Source: Polyodon spathula (lineage: Eukaryota > Chordata > Actinopteri > Acipenseriformes > Polyodontidae). From it: a stretch of DNA of 64,000 nucleotides. The stretch is from assembly GCF_017654505.1 (NCBI RefSeq), contig NC_054547.1, forward strand, positions 22,930,346 through 22,994,345, written 5' to 3'. How positions within the stretch are numbered: the first letter of the stretch is position 1; every line of letters starts with the position of its first letter. The notes under the pieces are model-generated. The model did no database searches, had not been told where the DNA came from, and saw only the letters and a list, made by a program, of their open reading frames with translations. The position numbers were made by a program, and so were the translations under genes. Below, piece after piece: positions 1 to 9,553 of this stretch.

Positions 1-244
1 TATTTACAAAAATAACATAAAGGCTTTTTTTCACATTAGCCTACTGCATAGCATGACTTCAAAAACTGAAAACTATAATAAAACAAACACTTCAAAAGAA
101 AATATTGTGTAACCAGCTGTAAACTGGTTATATGTAGGCCTACATACAGAACTGTAAAATCAAAATCATTGCTTATAAAAAAGAAAATAACTCAGTTCAT
201 TTGTGTAATGGGAATGCGCATTCAAGGAAACATACTTCAAAGTA

Positions 245-590
245 GCCCCCATATTAGTACAATCCACACAGATCTAACACTTATCAACTTGTTTTGTGCA
301 TTTACCACATACTGCTCTTTCACACTGGGCACAGATATCAGACGTTTTACTTTGATTGCATCTAGTTACCTGTCATTGTTTTCTGTTACGTGTGTCACTT
401 GATGCACACTATATCCAGTGAGCTACGTTTCCCTGCCGCTTTGCAGCTTTCTGATTGAAATGTTTCTGCCAAAGCTCTGTGTCTGGCATCATAAGATGAT
501 ATTTTTCCCTGTGCATTCATTGTACAAAGCGAAGAAACTGACGGCTGCCATGTCCTGTACATTGTAAAATACAGCAACTGCCTGGTTCTA
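245..590 (-). pseudogene. piggyBac-family transposase C-terminal relic
   Basis: On the minus strand two frames share one protein relic. The upstream part (about 590-500) reads like the end of a piggyBac catalytic domain (a NQAVAVFYNVQDMAAVSS stretch, then a GKISSYDARHRALAETF segment in another frame). The downstream part (about 340-250) carries a cysteine-rich tail with CAQCERAVCGKCTK and a later CxxC, which fits the C-terminal zinc-binding domain of piggyBac/PGBD proteins. At least one frameshift and an in-frame stop between the Cys pairs show it is dead. The rest of the transposase is not in the window on either side. It is worth noting beside the several TTAA-flanked MITEs found later (35, 36.9, 37.9, 45.5, 57.9 and 60.0 kb), although I cannot show it mobilised them. 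Confidence 0.6.
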
Positions 591-599
591 GGTAGAAGT

Positions 600-1616
600 G
601 CTTATAACTTTTTTTATTTTTTATTTTTGCGATTCTAACTTTCAAACGCCGTCAGGATATTTAATATATCTATTTAGGAAAAGTCAAGAACAGGCAACCG
701 CTGACCTTTAACACATGCAGAGTAATTTAAATTTTAAAAGTGAAAACCGTCAGAATGGCTACCATGGCGGTTCTACTGTTAATTAAAAATAAAGGAATAA
801 TTTATTTGCTAGAAATAGATAAATGATTTAAACAAAAGTATAGAGGAATAAATACAAATTATAAATAAATATGACTGACTCGCCGTTGCCACCTGTTGGC
901 GAATGGAGTGCAGTACTCAGAGCCAGTTCCCTTTCAATTCGAAAATAACCATCAATTATGGGATATCGCCCCCCCAGGCGGTAGGATTTAGATGAGCTTA
1001 TGTCAAAGCTGCCGATAGACTAGTGGATGCACTGACGTCTAAGCCCGCCCCCTTGTCGGCTTAGAATACACAATGCACGCAGCATCACGTTCTCCTTTGC
1101 TTTCAGCCAGGTAGGTATAAGCATGTAAGTATTTTTCTCTCTGAGAATCACTTACACTCTTGTATTACACTGTTGTACTCATTTTAGCTTTAAGCTTGGG
1201 AAGCTGGCTACTGCCCCTTCCCTGAGTTGATTCAGTGTTAGCTTGCTGAGCGATTAAAACAATTTTTTTTTTACACTTTTCACGCTTGCTCTTACTAAGT
1301 GTTTCTATCCGTGTTGGCCTTCAGCCGCCCATCTTTTTTACATAGTAATATTTTTTTAATTTTTTTTATATATTTGTTATTGTCGTGTTTTTTGATATGT
1401 TCTCTCCTTATAGTAGAATAGATCTTAGCAGGGCTACACTGCTCGTCTTGCCTACTAGGCCACGCAATTGCAGCCTCGGCCTTGAGGTTCAAGCAGCCCA
1501 GGGTTGGAGCTTGCTTGTCAGCCAGCACAGTAATATCACCCGCGGCTTATACTAACTCACCACATGGTTGCTATTAGCTTAGCTACGCGTTGTGCACTGA
1601 TTATAGTAGCCCTGAA

Positions 1617-1648
<32 letters not shown>

Positions 1649-1890
1649 GACGACAACCACCACAACCATATTTGTTGTTGTGTATACATTACTGTATTTG
1701 CATTAAAAATATTACAGATGGATCTGTAGCACCTTAGGCCTTTGGCCCTTGTTTTCAGAGCACTGTAGGTAAGTATAGTACCAACACCCTTCAGACTTGC
1801 CTGTTGTACTTTTCAGTACCTGCACCATTGAGAGTGTTTATATTCCAGAGCACATCACCAGCACCCAGCGATCTGCTTCACGGGTCAGCT
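600..1890. other. Unassigned sequence with a poly(A) run
   Basis: No open frame or recognisable repeat protein. There is an A-run at about 1619-1642 followed by purine-rich triplets. A GC-richer stretch at about 880-1090 could be the leader of the DIRS-like relic that follows, but nothing proves it. Confidence 0.4.
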
Positions 1891-1899
1891 GACACTCAG

Positions 1900-2340
1900 G
1901 CATCCTTGTGCATAACGTTCCAACACTCTTGGTGAACAGCGCTTTGGTGCTCTATGCTCTGTGTACTAGTCCTCTGCACTTCAGCGCTTGGTACTTGGCA
2001 CCTGGACGCTCGATGCTCGGTACACGTGCATCAGTGGTCTATGTGGCGCTCGACGCTTGGTGCACATGCATCGGTGTACGCGCTTGGCGCTTCAGCGCTT
2101 GACATTCAGTGCACGCACCTCGGTGCTCGGTGCACATGCTTGACGATTGACGCAGCGCTTCAACGTTTGGTGCATGCACTTGCCGCTTCAGCGCTAGACA
2201 CTCGGTGCACACACCTCAGCGCACGCGACTTAGTTTTCAGCGTGGTGCTTTACGTTCAGTGCACATGCTCGGCACTTGACACTTGATGCCGGTCCACGCG
2301 TCTCGACGCTCGGTACAGGTACATTGATGCTTGAACTTAC
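1900..2340 (+). repeat. Imperfect GC-rich repeat with a recurring GGTGCACATGC-like word
   Basis: The words cgctcggtgc, cgcttggtgc and tgcacatgc recur roughly every 15-40 bases and keep more than one frame open. This looks like a degenerate low-complexity region rather than real genes. It lies directly before the DIRS-like gag relic, so it may be the N-terminal part of the same ORF1. Confidence 0.45.
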
Positions 2341-2343
2341 CCA

Positions 2344-2595
2344 GTGCTTTGCACTCATCATATAATGCCCTGCTTCCACAGATATCTGACTTACAACTCT
2401 AAATTGCCAGTGTCGGACCCACATGAGGACTGTGTGGCTTGCCTGGGGCCAGAGCATGCTGTGTCTGCCTTGGCAGACAAAACATACTCCCAGCTGTACG
2501 CGAAATTTCAACCGCGCACTCTCCGCCACAGGGCAAAGAAGGCAGTTGTGGGCCATTCTTCCTCGTCGCAGGCTTCTATAAAAATATATATATAA
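2344..2595 (+). pseudogene. DIRS-like retrotransposon ORF1 (gag-like) fragment
   Basis: The 83-residue frame contains the arrangement SDPHEDCVACLGPEHAVSAL followed by a charged PRTLRHRAKKA stretch. A D-x-H-x-x-C-x-x-CLG-x-EHA block of this kind is, from memory, the hallmark of the ORF1 product of fish DIRS-type (tyrosine-recombinase) retrotransposons. The usual second Cys pair downstream is replaced (QLYAKF), so the zinc-binding block is broken. No reverse transcriptase or tyrosine recombinase follows. The start is uncertain; the conserved block begins near 2407. Confidence 0.55.
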
Positions 2596-2689
2596 AGAGG
2601 AACACTAGTACCTCATACAAATTAGAAAAATTTGTCGGAAACTGCCAAGATTTAGTTATACAACGAGACACTAGTGATCCTTTGCTTGC

Positions 2690-2765
2690 AGCATCTGTGG
2701 AGTAGCGGTTAGAGCACTGTGCTCCTGTCTGGAGGGTTGTTCAATCACAGCTGTGGGACACGTTG
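2690..2765 (+). repeat. tRNA-derived SINE head (relic)
   Basis: GTAGCGGTTAGAGCACTG matches a degenerate pol III A box region and GGTTGTTCAATCAC a damaged B box, spaced as in a tRNA. The sequence cannot fold as a functional tRNA and has no sensible anticodon arm, so it is read as a SINE promoter. A 5S-like block lies about 90 bp downstream. Confidence 0.5.
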
Positions 2766-2857
2766 CTGCTGGTCCGGTTAAAAACCCAGCTGTATAAAAG
2801 GGTAATTGTGTGTCACAATTGTAAATTGGCATGTCTGCTAATATTAATAATACGCGA

Positions 2858-2915
2858 GCCTGGTTAGTATTAGGATGGGAGACTGCCTTGCAATACCAGG
2901 TACTTTAAACTTTTC
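2858..2915 (+). repeat. 5S rRNA-like 3' half
   Basis: CCTGGTTAGTATTAGGATGG and the following GAGACTGCCTTGCAATACCA track the 3' half of vertebrate 5S rRNA with a few substitutions, ending in a CTTTAAACTTTT equivalent of the 5S 3' end. The 5' half (which holds part of the internal promoter) is absent, so it is a fragment and not a gene. Confidence 0.6.
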
Positions 2916-3190
2916 TTTGGAGTTTTACTCAGAGGGTAGGCCAACATGCAGGTAAACGGCATTTACCCACTTTGAATTTGGGCAATATATTGTTTACCCA
3001 CTTCTCACATAAGGGATTCAGAGTTTATTCACTTCTACTCTCCTGTGATGTGCAAATCCTGTGTTAGAGACAATGCAATTTAATGGCAAGCATCTGTGTT
3101 GTGTTCAGAGAATGTGAGCGGAGCAAAGCGGTGACAATTCTGTTTACCGCTCATAATAATATCCTCCGCTCCCCTGCTCCAGACAAAATG

Positions 3191-3191
3191 G

Positions 3192-3264
<73 letters not shown>
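3191..3264. repeat. (TA)n microsatellite
   Basis: An uninterrupted TA dinucleotide tract that directly abuts the outer end of the Tc1-like element starting at about 3269. TA is the Tc1 target, so the tract was probably the landing site. Confidence 0.95.
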
Positions 3265-3270
<6 letters not shown>

Positions 3271-3480
3271 GTGGCTTGCAAAAATATTCAGACCCTTGAC
3301 CAATTCTCTCATATTACTGAATTACAAATGATACATTGAAATTACGTTCTGTTCGATATTTTATTTTAAAACACTTTAACTCAAAATCAGTTTTTGTAAG
3401 GTGAAATTGGTTTTATGTTGGGAAATATTTTTAAGAAAAATAAAAAACTGAAATATCTTGCATGCATAAGTATTCAACCC

Positions 3481-3842
3481 TGTGACGGGGGTGCAACGGA
3501 TCGGAGCTGTGGTCTATCCTCCCGATCGCTGGTGGCGTTGCATAAAACGGGACGAAACCGGCGAAAAGACAAAAGTCGAACCGTCTGGAAATTCCAGAAA
3601 GCTCGCTCGCTCCGCCCGAACACGGAAGTCCGCGGCCACCGCGCCACGTACCTCAGTCGGAGTTACTATGTACGCCGATTGGGTACAGCGGCTACCGGGG
3701 CCGAGGCTAAGGGCGGGGTTGAACAATATTTAAAGGACGGTACGATATAAGCTCGGTTGCTCATTCCTGGGAAAGGCAAAAGGAGATGTGTTGCTGTATT
3801 GATTAAATAGTGTATTGTGTTTCAGAAATTGAAAAACGACCC
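3481..3842 (+). repeat. 5' LTR, 3'-truncated
   Basis: It is homologous to 6515-6880 of the 3' LTR and starts TGTGACGGGGGTGC. Homology stops at GAAAAACGACC, after which gag sequence starts directly, so about 360 bp of LTR plus the primer-binding site are lost. The junction sits at a short inverted repeat, CCCTCTCGA / TCGAGAGGG, around 3840-3863. Confidence 0.85.
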
Positions 3843-3850
3843 TCTCGACC

Positions 3851-4560
3851 ATGTTCGAGAGGGTCGCCAAGGCGTCATCCTGGCCAGCCGATCACTGGGC
3901 GCTACACCTGGGTCCCTGCCTCACTGGGGAAGCCCAGGATGCCTACCAGGCCATGAGTAATGAGGAAGCCCAGGATGACCATAAGGTAAAGGTTGCCATT
4001 CTCCGGCGTTTAAATTTAACACCCGAATCGCACAGCCGGAAGTTCCGAGCATATGTGAGTCCTCCCGGTGCCCGGCCAACAACTGTGGGATTACCTCGCT
4101 CGATGGCTCTGCCAGGAAACAAGAACCCCACAGCAGATGATGGAGGCAGTGGCCATCAACCAGTTCCTCACGGTACTGGGACTGGGTAGCACGTCATGCC
4201 CCTGAATCTCTGGAGCAGGCCATTGAACTGGCTGAGGCCTGTGAGGACATTGCGGAACGACTGGAGCCCCAGAACCCATCTCCGCTCACCTGGACCCGAG
4301 CCCAGATGACACCGCGGACAACAGCAGTGAGGTCCCCAGCTTCCACCGACCCTTCGGGTGCTTTACCTCCAAAGTGGAGGACGAAGTTAGCCCCCAGCTG
4401 GGCCACAGCAAATCCGGGAAGCCCCTCTTACAGTGGACCCGGAAACAAACAGCCGTCTCCTGCAATGTCCACCACCCCGGTCTGCTTTCGATGCCACGAA
4501 CCGGGCCACTTTGCCCGAGTATGTCCTGCTGCCATGGAGTGCGGCGTGGCTTCTCGATAT
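3851..4560 (+). pseudogene. Gmr1-like gag relic with SCAN-like segment and CCHC knuckle
   Basis: The first frame (3851-4189) begins MFERVAKASSWPADHWALHL, a gag motif shared with the second element at 38.5 kb. After a frameshift, SCAN-like sequence (ESLEQAIELAEACEDIAERL, about 4205-4264) leads into a proline-rich region. It ends in a perfect CX2CX4HX4C zinc knuckle, CFRCHEPGHFARVC, at about 4482-4523. Gag would form the capsid and bind the element RNA. The N-terminus is deleted and at least one frameshift lies near 4100-4200. Confidence 0.75.
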
Positions 4561-5640
4561 CTTACACCAGCAGAGGGTAAGTACCGGGGAAAGGGTCGGG
4601 AGGAACCTTGTCTCGTACCTGTTCAGATAGAGGCTGTGAGTACCCATGCTTTAGTGGACTCGGGGTGTAACCACATCATTGTATCAAGAGCTCTCTTGGA
4701 AGATGTGGCTTGGTGGCCTCAGGGAACTGTGGCAATCTTGTGTATCCACAGGGACACCAAGACCTACATCACCACTAAAGTTAGATTGACCGTGAAGGGT
4801 CGGACATGCCGTGTAGTCGTGGCTGTCGCAAGATGGGTTCCCCTAACTCTCAGCTCGCAGGAGAAAACGGCATTCTCCACTCCAGATGGATTATTTCAGT
4901 CTCAAACCATGCCCTTTGGCTTGCAGGGAGCCCCAGCTACCTTTCAGAGAATGATGGACAGGATATTTGCCCCACATCATCAGTATGCAGCTGCACATAT
5001 TGATGATGTAGTTACTTTAGCTCTACCTGGAAAGAGCATTTGGATCAAATGGCGGCAGTCCTTCAATCTCTGAGGGAGGCAGGGCTGACAGTTAAGGTGG
5101 AGAAATGCACATTTGGACAGCAAGAGACTCAATATTTAGGGTTCATTATGGGTAACGGGTGAGTGAAATCAGTCACTTCCAAGGTCCAGGCCTTGGTGGA
5201 AACTCCGATTCCTCGCACCAAAGCCCAAGTAAGGTCATTGTTGGGACTGGCATTCTATTATCGCTGATTCATCCCCGAGTTTTCCACCATTGCCGGACCC
5301 CTCACTGACCTTACGAAAAAGGGCTCCCCAAATTCAGTACAATGGACAGAATAATGTCAAAAGGCATTTGATCGGATCAAAAGTGATCTCTCCCAAACTC
5401 CAGCCTTAGTGTCACCTGACTTCAGCAAAGAGTTCATCCTCCAGACTGATGTCTCAGATGTTGGTCTGGGGGCTGTTTTGTCTCAGGAGATTGATGGAGT
5501 CGAACACCCCATTCTCTATCTTAGTAAAAAAATGGCTCCTCGAGAACGAAACTATTCAGTAATAGAAAAAGAGTGTCTCGCCATCAAATGGGCTATGAAT
5601 TCCCTTAGATATTATCTCCTGGGACGACCATTGTAATAAA
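4560..5640 (+). pseudogene. Gmr1-like pol relic: protease, RT C-terminal half, RNase H
   Basis: The protease active site appears as ALVDSGCNHIIVS (about 4650-4690). Soon after, at about 4855, the frame jumps directly into the middle of reverse transcriptase (TAFSTPDGLF, MPFGLQGAPATFQRMMDRI). The protease C-terminus, the integrase expected in this family and the RT N-terminus are therefore deleted. The catalytic YxDD box is HIDD (AAAHIDDVV). A frameshift near 5040 leads on to the thumb (YLGFIMGNG, LLGLAFYYR with stops) and RNase H (TDVSDVGLGAVLSQEIDG, KECLAIKWAMNSLRYYLLG). The reading frame stops at 5636 where the solo LTR begins. Confidence 0.8.
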
Positions 5641-6124
5641 AAAAAGTGTGTTCTAGAAAGTTCTAGAAATGCGTTCGAGTTCATCTGTGCCCTTGCCCTA
5701 TAATAACCCCGTATCTTACATAACTTGTTTTTGTCATGTTTATATAACTTGTTTTTGTTAGAATGTTCTAGGGAAAGGAATGGTTTATTCAGAGGGCCGA
5801 GCCTCGAGGGAGTGATCTGGCCAATTACTCTCTCGCACGCAAAAGCCTAACTTGGTAAGTTATAAAGGACGGGGTTCTCCCCTGCTCTAATGAGAGTCAG
5901 CCGTGAGGATTAGCGCGCAGTCCTGCTCGGTAATTTCTTGGAGACAGCTGCTTTCTCGTACCAGGGTCGAAGGGCTCTCCTGATCCGCTTGGAAGGGTAA
6001 GAATTAGTTCAGTTGCATCTCATGGATTGTATTGATCTGTGATTAATATAATCTTTGTATGTAACCTTGTTGGGTTGTGTCCCGTTAGGGATATCGTTAT
6101 TCGCAGTATAGCATCTGTGTATGT

Positions 6125-6158
<34 letters not shown>

Positions 6159-6257
6159 TAATAAAGGACCTTTTAAAATTACTCTGTGAAGTAATTGTCT
6201 TATTTACTTCCACATCAACTTCCTTTTAAATTTAAAGTAATTAAATTTCACACAACA
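5632..6257 (+). mobile_element. Solo LTR inserted in the RNase H region
   Basis: A 626-bp block that begins TGTAATAAAA and ends CACACAACA, with a perfect 5-bp duplication ACCAT at 5627-5631 and 6258-6262. It has a TATAAA box at 5861, an AATAAAGG signal near 6160 just after a (TG)n tract, and in its upstream part a run of alternating TTC/GAA pentamers (5651-5668). No internal coding sequence is left, so it formed by LTR-LTR recombination. The family is different from the host LTR. Confidence 0.88.
5651..5668 (+). promoter_or_regulatory. Heat-shock-element-like array in the solo LTR U3
   Basis: TTCTAGAAAGTTCTAGAA reads as four perfect alternating TTC/GAA units with 2-bp spacing, matching the heat-shock-factor consensus. 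A further GAATGTTC pair lies at 5761. The TATA box is about 190 bp downstream. Binding itself is inferred. Confidence 0.6.
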
Positions 6258-6261
6258 ACCA

Positions 6262-6447
6262 TTCACTCTCATCACAGACCACGCCCCTCTTAAGTGGTTA
6301 AGCATGATGAGGGACACGAACGCCCGGATTACTCGGTGGAGCCTGTCGCTGCAACCCTTCCAATATACTATCAGACATCGTGCCGGTAAGGAACATCAAA
6401 ATGCTGATTTCTTTTCAAGGGAAGGGAGGTCAATTGGGCCAAATTAG
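6262..6447 (+). pseudogene. Gmr1-like RNase H C-terminus and pol end
   Basis: The frame resumes straight after the solo LTR with TLITDHAPLKWLSMMRD and runs to IRHRAGKEHQNADFFSREG, the classic end of gypsy RNase H. The stop is at 6445-6447. There is no integrase afterwards; only about 60 bp separate the stop from the polypurine tract, so pol ended with RNase H in this lineage. Confidence 0.85.
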
Positions 6448-6500
6448 CTTTGGGAATTGGGAATGTACGAGAGGCTGAGTGGGCCTACGGCTCCACTCTG

Positions 6501-6514
6501 AGGGGGGGGGAATA
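6501..6514 (+). promoter_or_regulatory. Polypurine tract
   Basis: AGGGGGGGGGAATAC lies immediately 5' of the 3' LTR, where plus-strand priming is expected for gypsy-class elements. Confidence 0.75.
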
Positions 6515-7240
6515 CGTGACGGGGGTGCAACGGGTCGGAGCTGTGGTCGATCCTCCCAATCGCTGGTGGCGTTGCATAAAACGGGACGAAACCAGCGTAA
6601 AGACAAAAGTCGAACCGTCTGGAAATTCCAGAAAAAAATCGCTTGCTTCGCCCGAACGTGGAAGTCCGCGGCCGCCGTGCCATGTACCTCAGTCGGAATT
6701 GCTATGTATGCCGATTGGGTACAGCGGCGAACGGGGCCGAGGCTAAGGGCGGGGTTAAACAATATTTAAAGGACGGTACGATATAAGCTCGGTTGCTCAG
6801 TCCTGGGAAAAGCAAAAGGAGACGTGTTGCTGTATTGATTAAATAGTGTATTAAGTTTCAGAAATTGAAGAACGACCAGGACCTCGCTGCTAAAATCCTA
6901 CCCAGGACCGGGAGCCCCCTAGAGACCAGCACAGGAGCGTCCAAAAACTTATATCTATTTTTGTTTTAACCCCTTAATGTGTGCGGGACTTCGTTAATTA
7001 TATCTTTTTATTTTCACCTCCTCCTTTATCATTGTTGATATTGGTGGTGGAATTTATTTTGATTATTTTCATTTGATTATTTTTGTTTTATTTCCATTTT
7101 GATTGGAATACTGGTCGGTGGCCATCTACAGCCAAACAAATAAAAATCCCTGCTGCGGGGAAAAACTACTCAAGCCTCCTGTGTGTTTTGCCAGTCCCTT
7201 TATCATCACTGTTTTTGACTCAGCCCACTAACCTCCTACA
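6515..7240 (+). repeat. 3' LTR of the Gmr1-like element
   Basis: A 726-bp LTR that starts (C)GTGACGGGGGTGC and ends CCTCCTACA just before AACCC. Its first 366 bp align with the 5' LTR with scattered substitutions, so the element is not very recent. Confidence 0.85.
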
Positions 7241-7252
7241 AACCCCTTCACA

Positions 7253-7960
7253 TTAATATTTGGTAGAGCCACCTTTCGTTGCAATAACAGCTTTAAGTCT
7301 TTTAAGGTAAGTATGTACCAGCTTTGTACACAGTGTCAGAGTGATTTTGGCCCATTCTTCTTGGCAGATTTGCACCAGGTTTTTCAGGCTGGTTGGACGA
7401 CGCTTGTGGACCGCAATTTTCAAATAGTGCCACAGATTCTCATTGGGACTGAGATAGGACTTTGACTGGGCCACTGTAGGACATTCACAGTAACAGCTTC
7501 TTTCTTGCCACCCTCCCATACAGGCCAGTGTTATGCAGAGCTCTTGATTTGGTTGACTGGTGCACCATTACTCCACTCCCAGCCATTGAACTCTGTAGCT
7601 CCTTCAAAGTGATTGTTGGCCTTCTGTGGCTTCTCTCATAAGTCTCCTTCTTGTTTGACCTCTGAGTTTTGAGGGACAGTCTTTTCTTAGCAGTGCCTGG
7701 GTGGTGTGATGCAGCTTCCACTTCCTAATTATTGATCCAACTATGCTCACTGGGATATCCAAACACTTGGATATTATTTGTACCCTTTCCCTAATCTATG
7801 CATTTGTATTACTTTATCTCTAACTTCTGTAAAATGCTCTATGGTCTTCATTTTCTTTCAGATTCACAGCCTTACCAATGATCCTTCAACAGTGGGGTTT
7901 TATCCAGAAAATGTGACAGCAACTTTAATGATTCACAGGTGGAGGCCAATGGTAAGGTAA
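7253..7960 (-). pseudogene. Tc1-like transposase relic
   Basis: Minus-strand frames contain the N-terminal helix-turn-helix region (KETYERSHRRPTITLKEL, GLYGRVARKKLLL). By an internal deletion this joins directly to the catalytic C-terminus (CPTVAQSKSYLSPNENLWHY, then KIAVHKRRPTSLKNLVQ). The two catalytic Asp blocks that should lie between are gone. The final Glu block (SPNENLW) remains. Stops and frame changes occur throughout. Confidence 0.8.
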
Positions 7961-8102
7961 TTGTGTCCTCATTTGGGCAATTTCTTTCATTGGTGCAAAC
8001 TGCGTGCTTCCACAGCACAGGGGTTGAATACTTATGCAAGCAAGATATTTCAGCTTTTTATTTTTCTTAAAAATATTTCCCAACATAAAACCAATGTCAC
8101 CC

Positions 8103-8970
8103 CCATTGTGTTGCCGATTGCAGATGAATGTATTGAACATTCTAGAGGAATACCATTTAATTGTCCTTATTAATCGCATCCCTTGACACAAGTAAAAAAA
8201 TAAATAAATAAATAAATAAATTCCCAGCATGCAAAAAAGCTAACATAAAGTGCCAGAGAAGTTATCTAATTGAATTCGAAGAAGTTTTCTCATTATTATT
8301 GTTTGGTACTGAAAACATGCATACTTTTCAAACTTTGCATATGATTCGTATCAAATTAGCTTCATACAGGGCTTATTTGTATCCGAATATGTCATAGGGA
8401 GCTCAAAGCAACCCACAAACACATATGAGTGAGTCAACGGGGCTGACGGACCTCTCTTTCTTTACTGGTGGACAAATACACACAAGGGTTTCTCACATTT
8501 TTATATGGCACAAATGCAGCTCCACAATCGGGAATATATATATACGCTCAAAGTTTGAAATCGGAAAGAGTCTACATTGTTTGAGAGCAGTTCCCAGTCA
8601 TTGTTGCTCATTCAATCTCCATTCACAAGTGCCAGGGTAAGACTCTACAAACAGTTAGGATGGATTTTGATAACTACATTTTTTCCTATAGACAAAGTTT
8701 TGTTGCACTTTCCAGAGTTACATCCTTAAGCGTTGTCCATCTTATCAACTTTTTGACCCCACCTGCATTAAGGCATCTCAAACTGCACTTGCAGAGTACA
8801 GTAGGCTCAGATGGACTTAGTGCCCTAAGTTGATAAGCCTGAAGGAGACCAACAAGCACAAGGGACACAAGGTAAAAGACTGAGTGCATTTCATTCACTG
8901 AGCCATCACTAATGTTCAGGAACAGCAAAAGCCTCAATCTTCTAAGAGAACACTTGCACTTACACATCCA
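8103..8970. other. Unassigned AT-rich sequence with (AAAT)n
   Basis: Nothing recognisable apart from a short (AAAT)n tract at about 8198-8221. Open frames on either strand have no family resemblance. Confidence 0.4.
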
Positions 8971-8971
8971 T

Positions 8972-9430
8972 TCAGAGGCTTGAGCAACCCGAATTTCACC
9001 TCATGCTATGCAAATGCAACATTGCAGTGCCTTCTTCACTTGCAGCCTCTGAAGGATTCATTAAAACACAATCAACAAGAGGCTACAAGGTGTTCTGTTT
9101 ACCACTATGATCACTTGCCATCCACTGCATCTCTAACTACAGGGGATATTTGCAGTGCAAACCACACAGGACCCCAAGCGACGCAATGCGAAATTTACTG
9201 CTGTGCAGAAGAACAAAATTACTGTGGACAACAGGAATGACCAATTATCTTCCATTATCATACACCCAGGACAGGGTGTTACTTTGGGACACTATACGTC
9301 TTTTCTTGCTGTGGATGCTACTGGAAAATGGGGGCATGTAAATTATGCACTCATTGAAGTCAAGCCATGGCCAACAAATGCAAAGGACATGGACATGGTC
9401 TTTTATCAAGAGATTCAATGTCTTACATTG
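8972..9430 (+). pseudogene. Ubiquitin-specific protease (USP)-like catalytic domain relic
   Basis: The Cys box reads GLSNPNFTSCYANATLQCL (about 8976-9032), close to the USP signature around the catalytic Cys; the cysteine itself (codon 9004-9006) is kept. About 280 bp later, in another frame, the His box reads LGHYTSFLAVDATGKWGHV (about 9285-9341) with the catalytic His, followed by the usual MVFYQEI end. A real USP domain spans 300 or more residues. Here only ~145 codons separate the ends, so the fingers region is deleted and at least one frameshift is present. No introns are seen, which suggests a processed copy or a TE-carried gene. It would have removed ubiquitin from substrates. Confidence 0.6.
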
Positions 9431-9553
9431 GCCTAACTTCACAACACCTCTATAACAAGGAGAATAATGTTTTTCTCAGCATTAAAATATGTTAGTATAC
9501 TACCCTTTAGCACTGACATGCATCTGTACCTGTACCTTTGTACCTTTCAATTT

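Larger units (their letters stand above)
3481..7240 (+). mobile_element. Gmr1-like (Ty3/gypsy) LTR retrotransposon, deleted copy
   Basis: Boundaries are set by a perfect 5-bp target duplication, AACCC at 3476-3480 and 7241-7245, and by TG...CA ends. The content in order is: partial 5' LTR, gag with a SCAN-like region and a CCHC knuckle, protease, the C-terminal part of reverse transcriptase, RNase H (split by a solo LTR), a polypurine tract and the 3' LTR. No integrase lies between RNase H and the 3' LTR. That fits the Gmr1 order, with integrase upstream of RT, where this copy has a deletion. The leader, primer site and gag N-terminus are also deleted. Confidence 0.85.
3269..8102 (-). mobile_element. 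Tc1-like transposon, internally deleted, hosting an LTR retroelement
   Basis: The left inverted repeat begins CAGTGGCTTGCAAAA beside TA and runs to 3480. It resumes at 7241 after the LTR-element insertion and continues to about 8102, where the second terminal repeat stops after ~70 bp (its outer ~140 bp are missing). The same family is present full-length at 19,979-21,575, which serves as the yardstick. Compared with that copy, this one lacks roughly 350 bp of the central transposase. It cannot be autonomous. Confidence 0.8.

Noticed and set aside
1908..2286. Two overlapping open frames of 64 and 110 residues
   Set aside because: Open because of the repeated GGTGCACATGC-like word; treated as low-complexity sequence before the DIRS relic.
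2690..2765. Functional tRNA gene
   Set aside because: A and B boxes are degenerate and no cloverleaf can be formed; read as a SINE head.
3839..3863. Short hairpin CCCTCTCGA/TCGAGAGGG as a regulatory site
   Set aside because: It lies at a deletion junction between LTR and gag; more likely a by-product or cause of that deletion.
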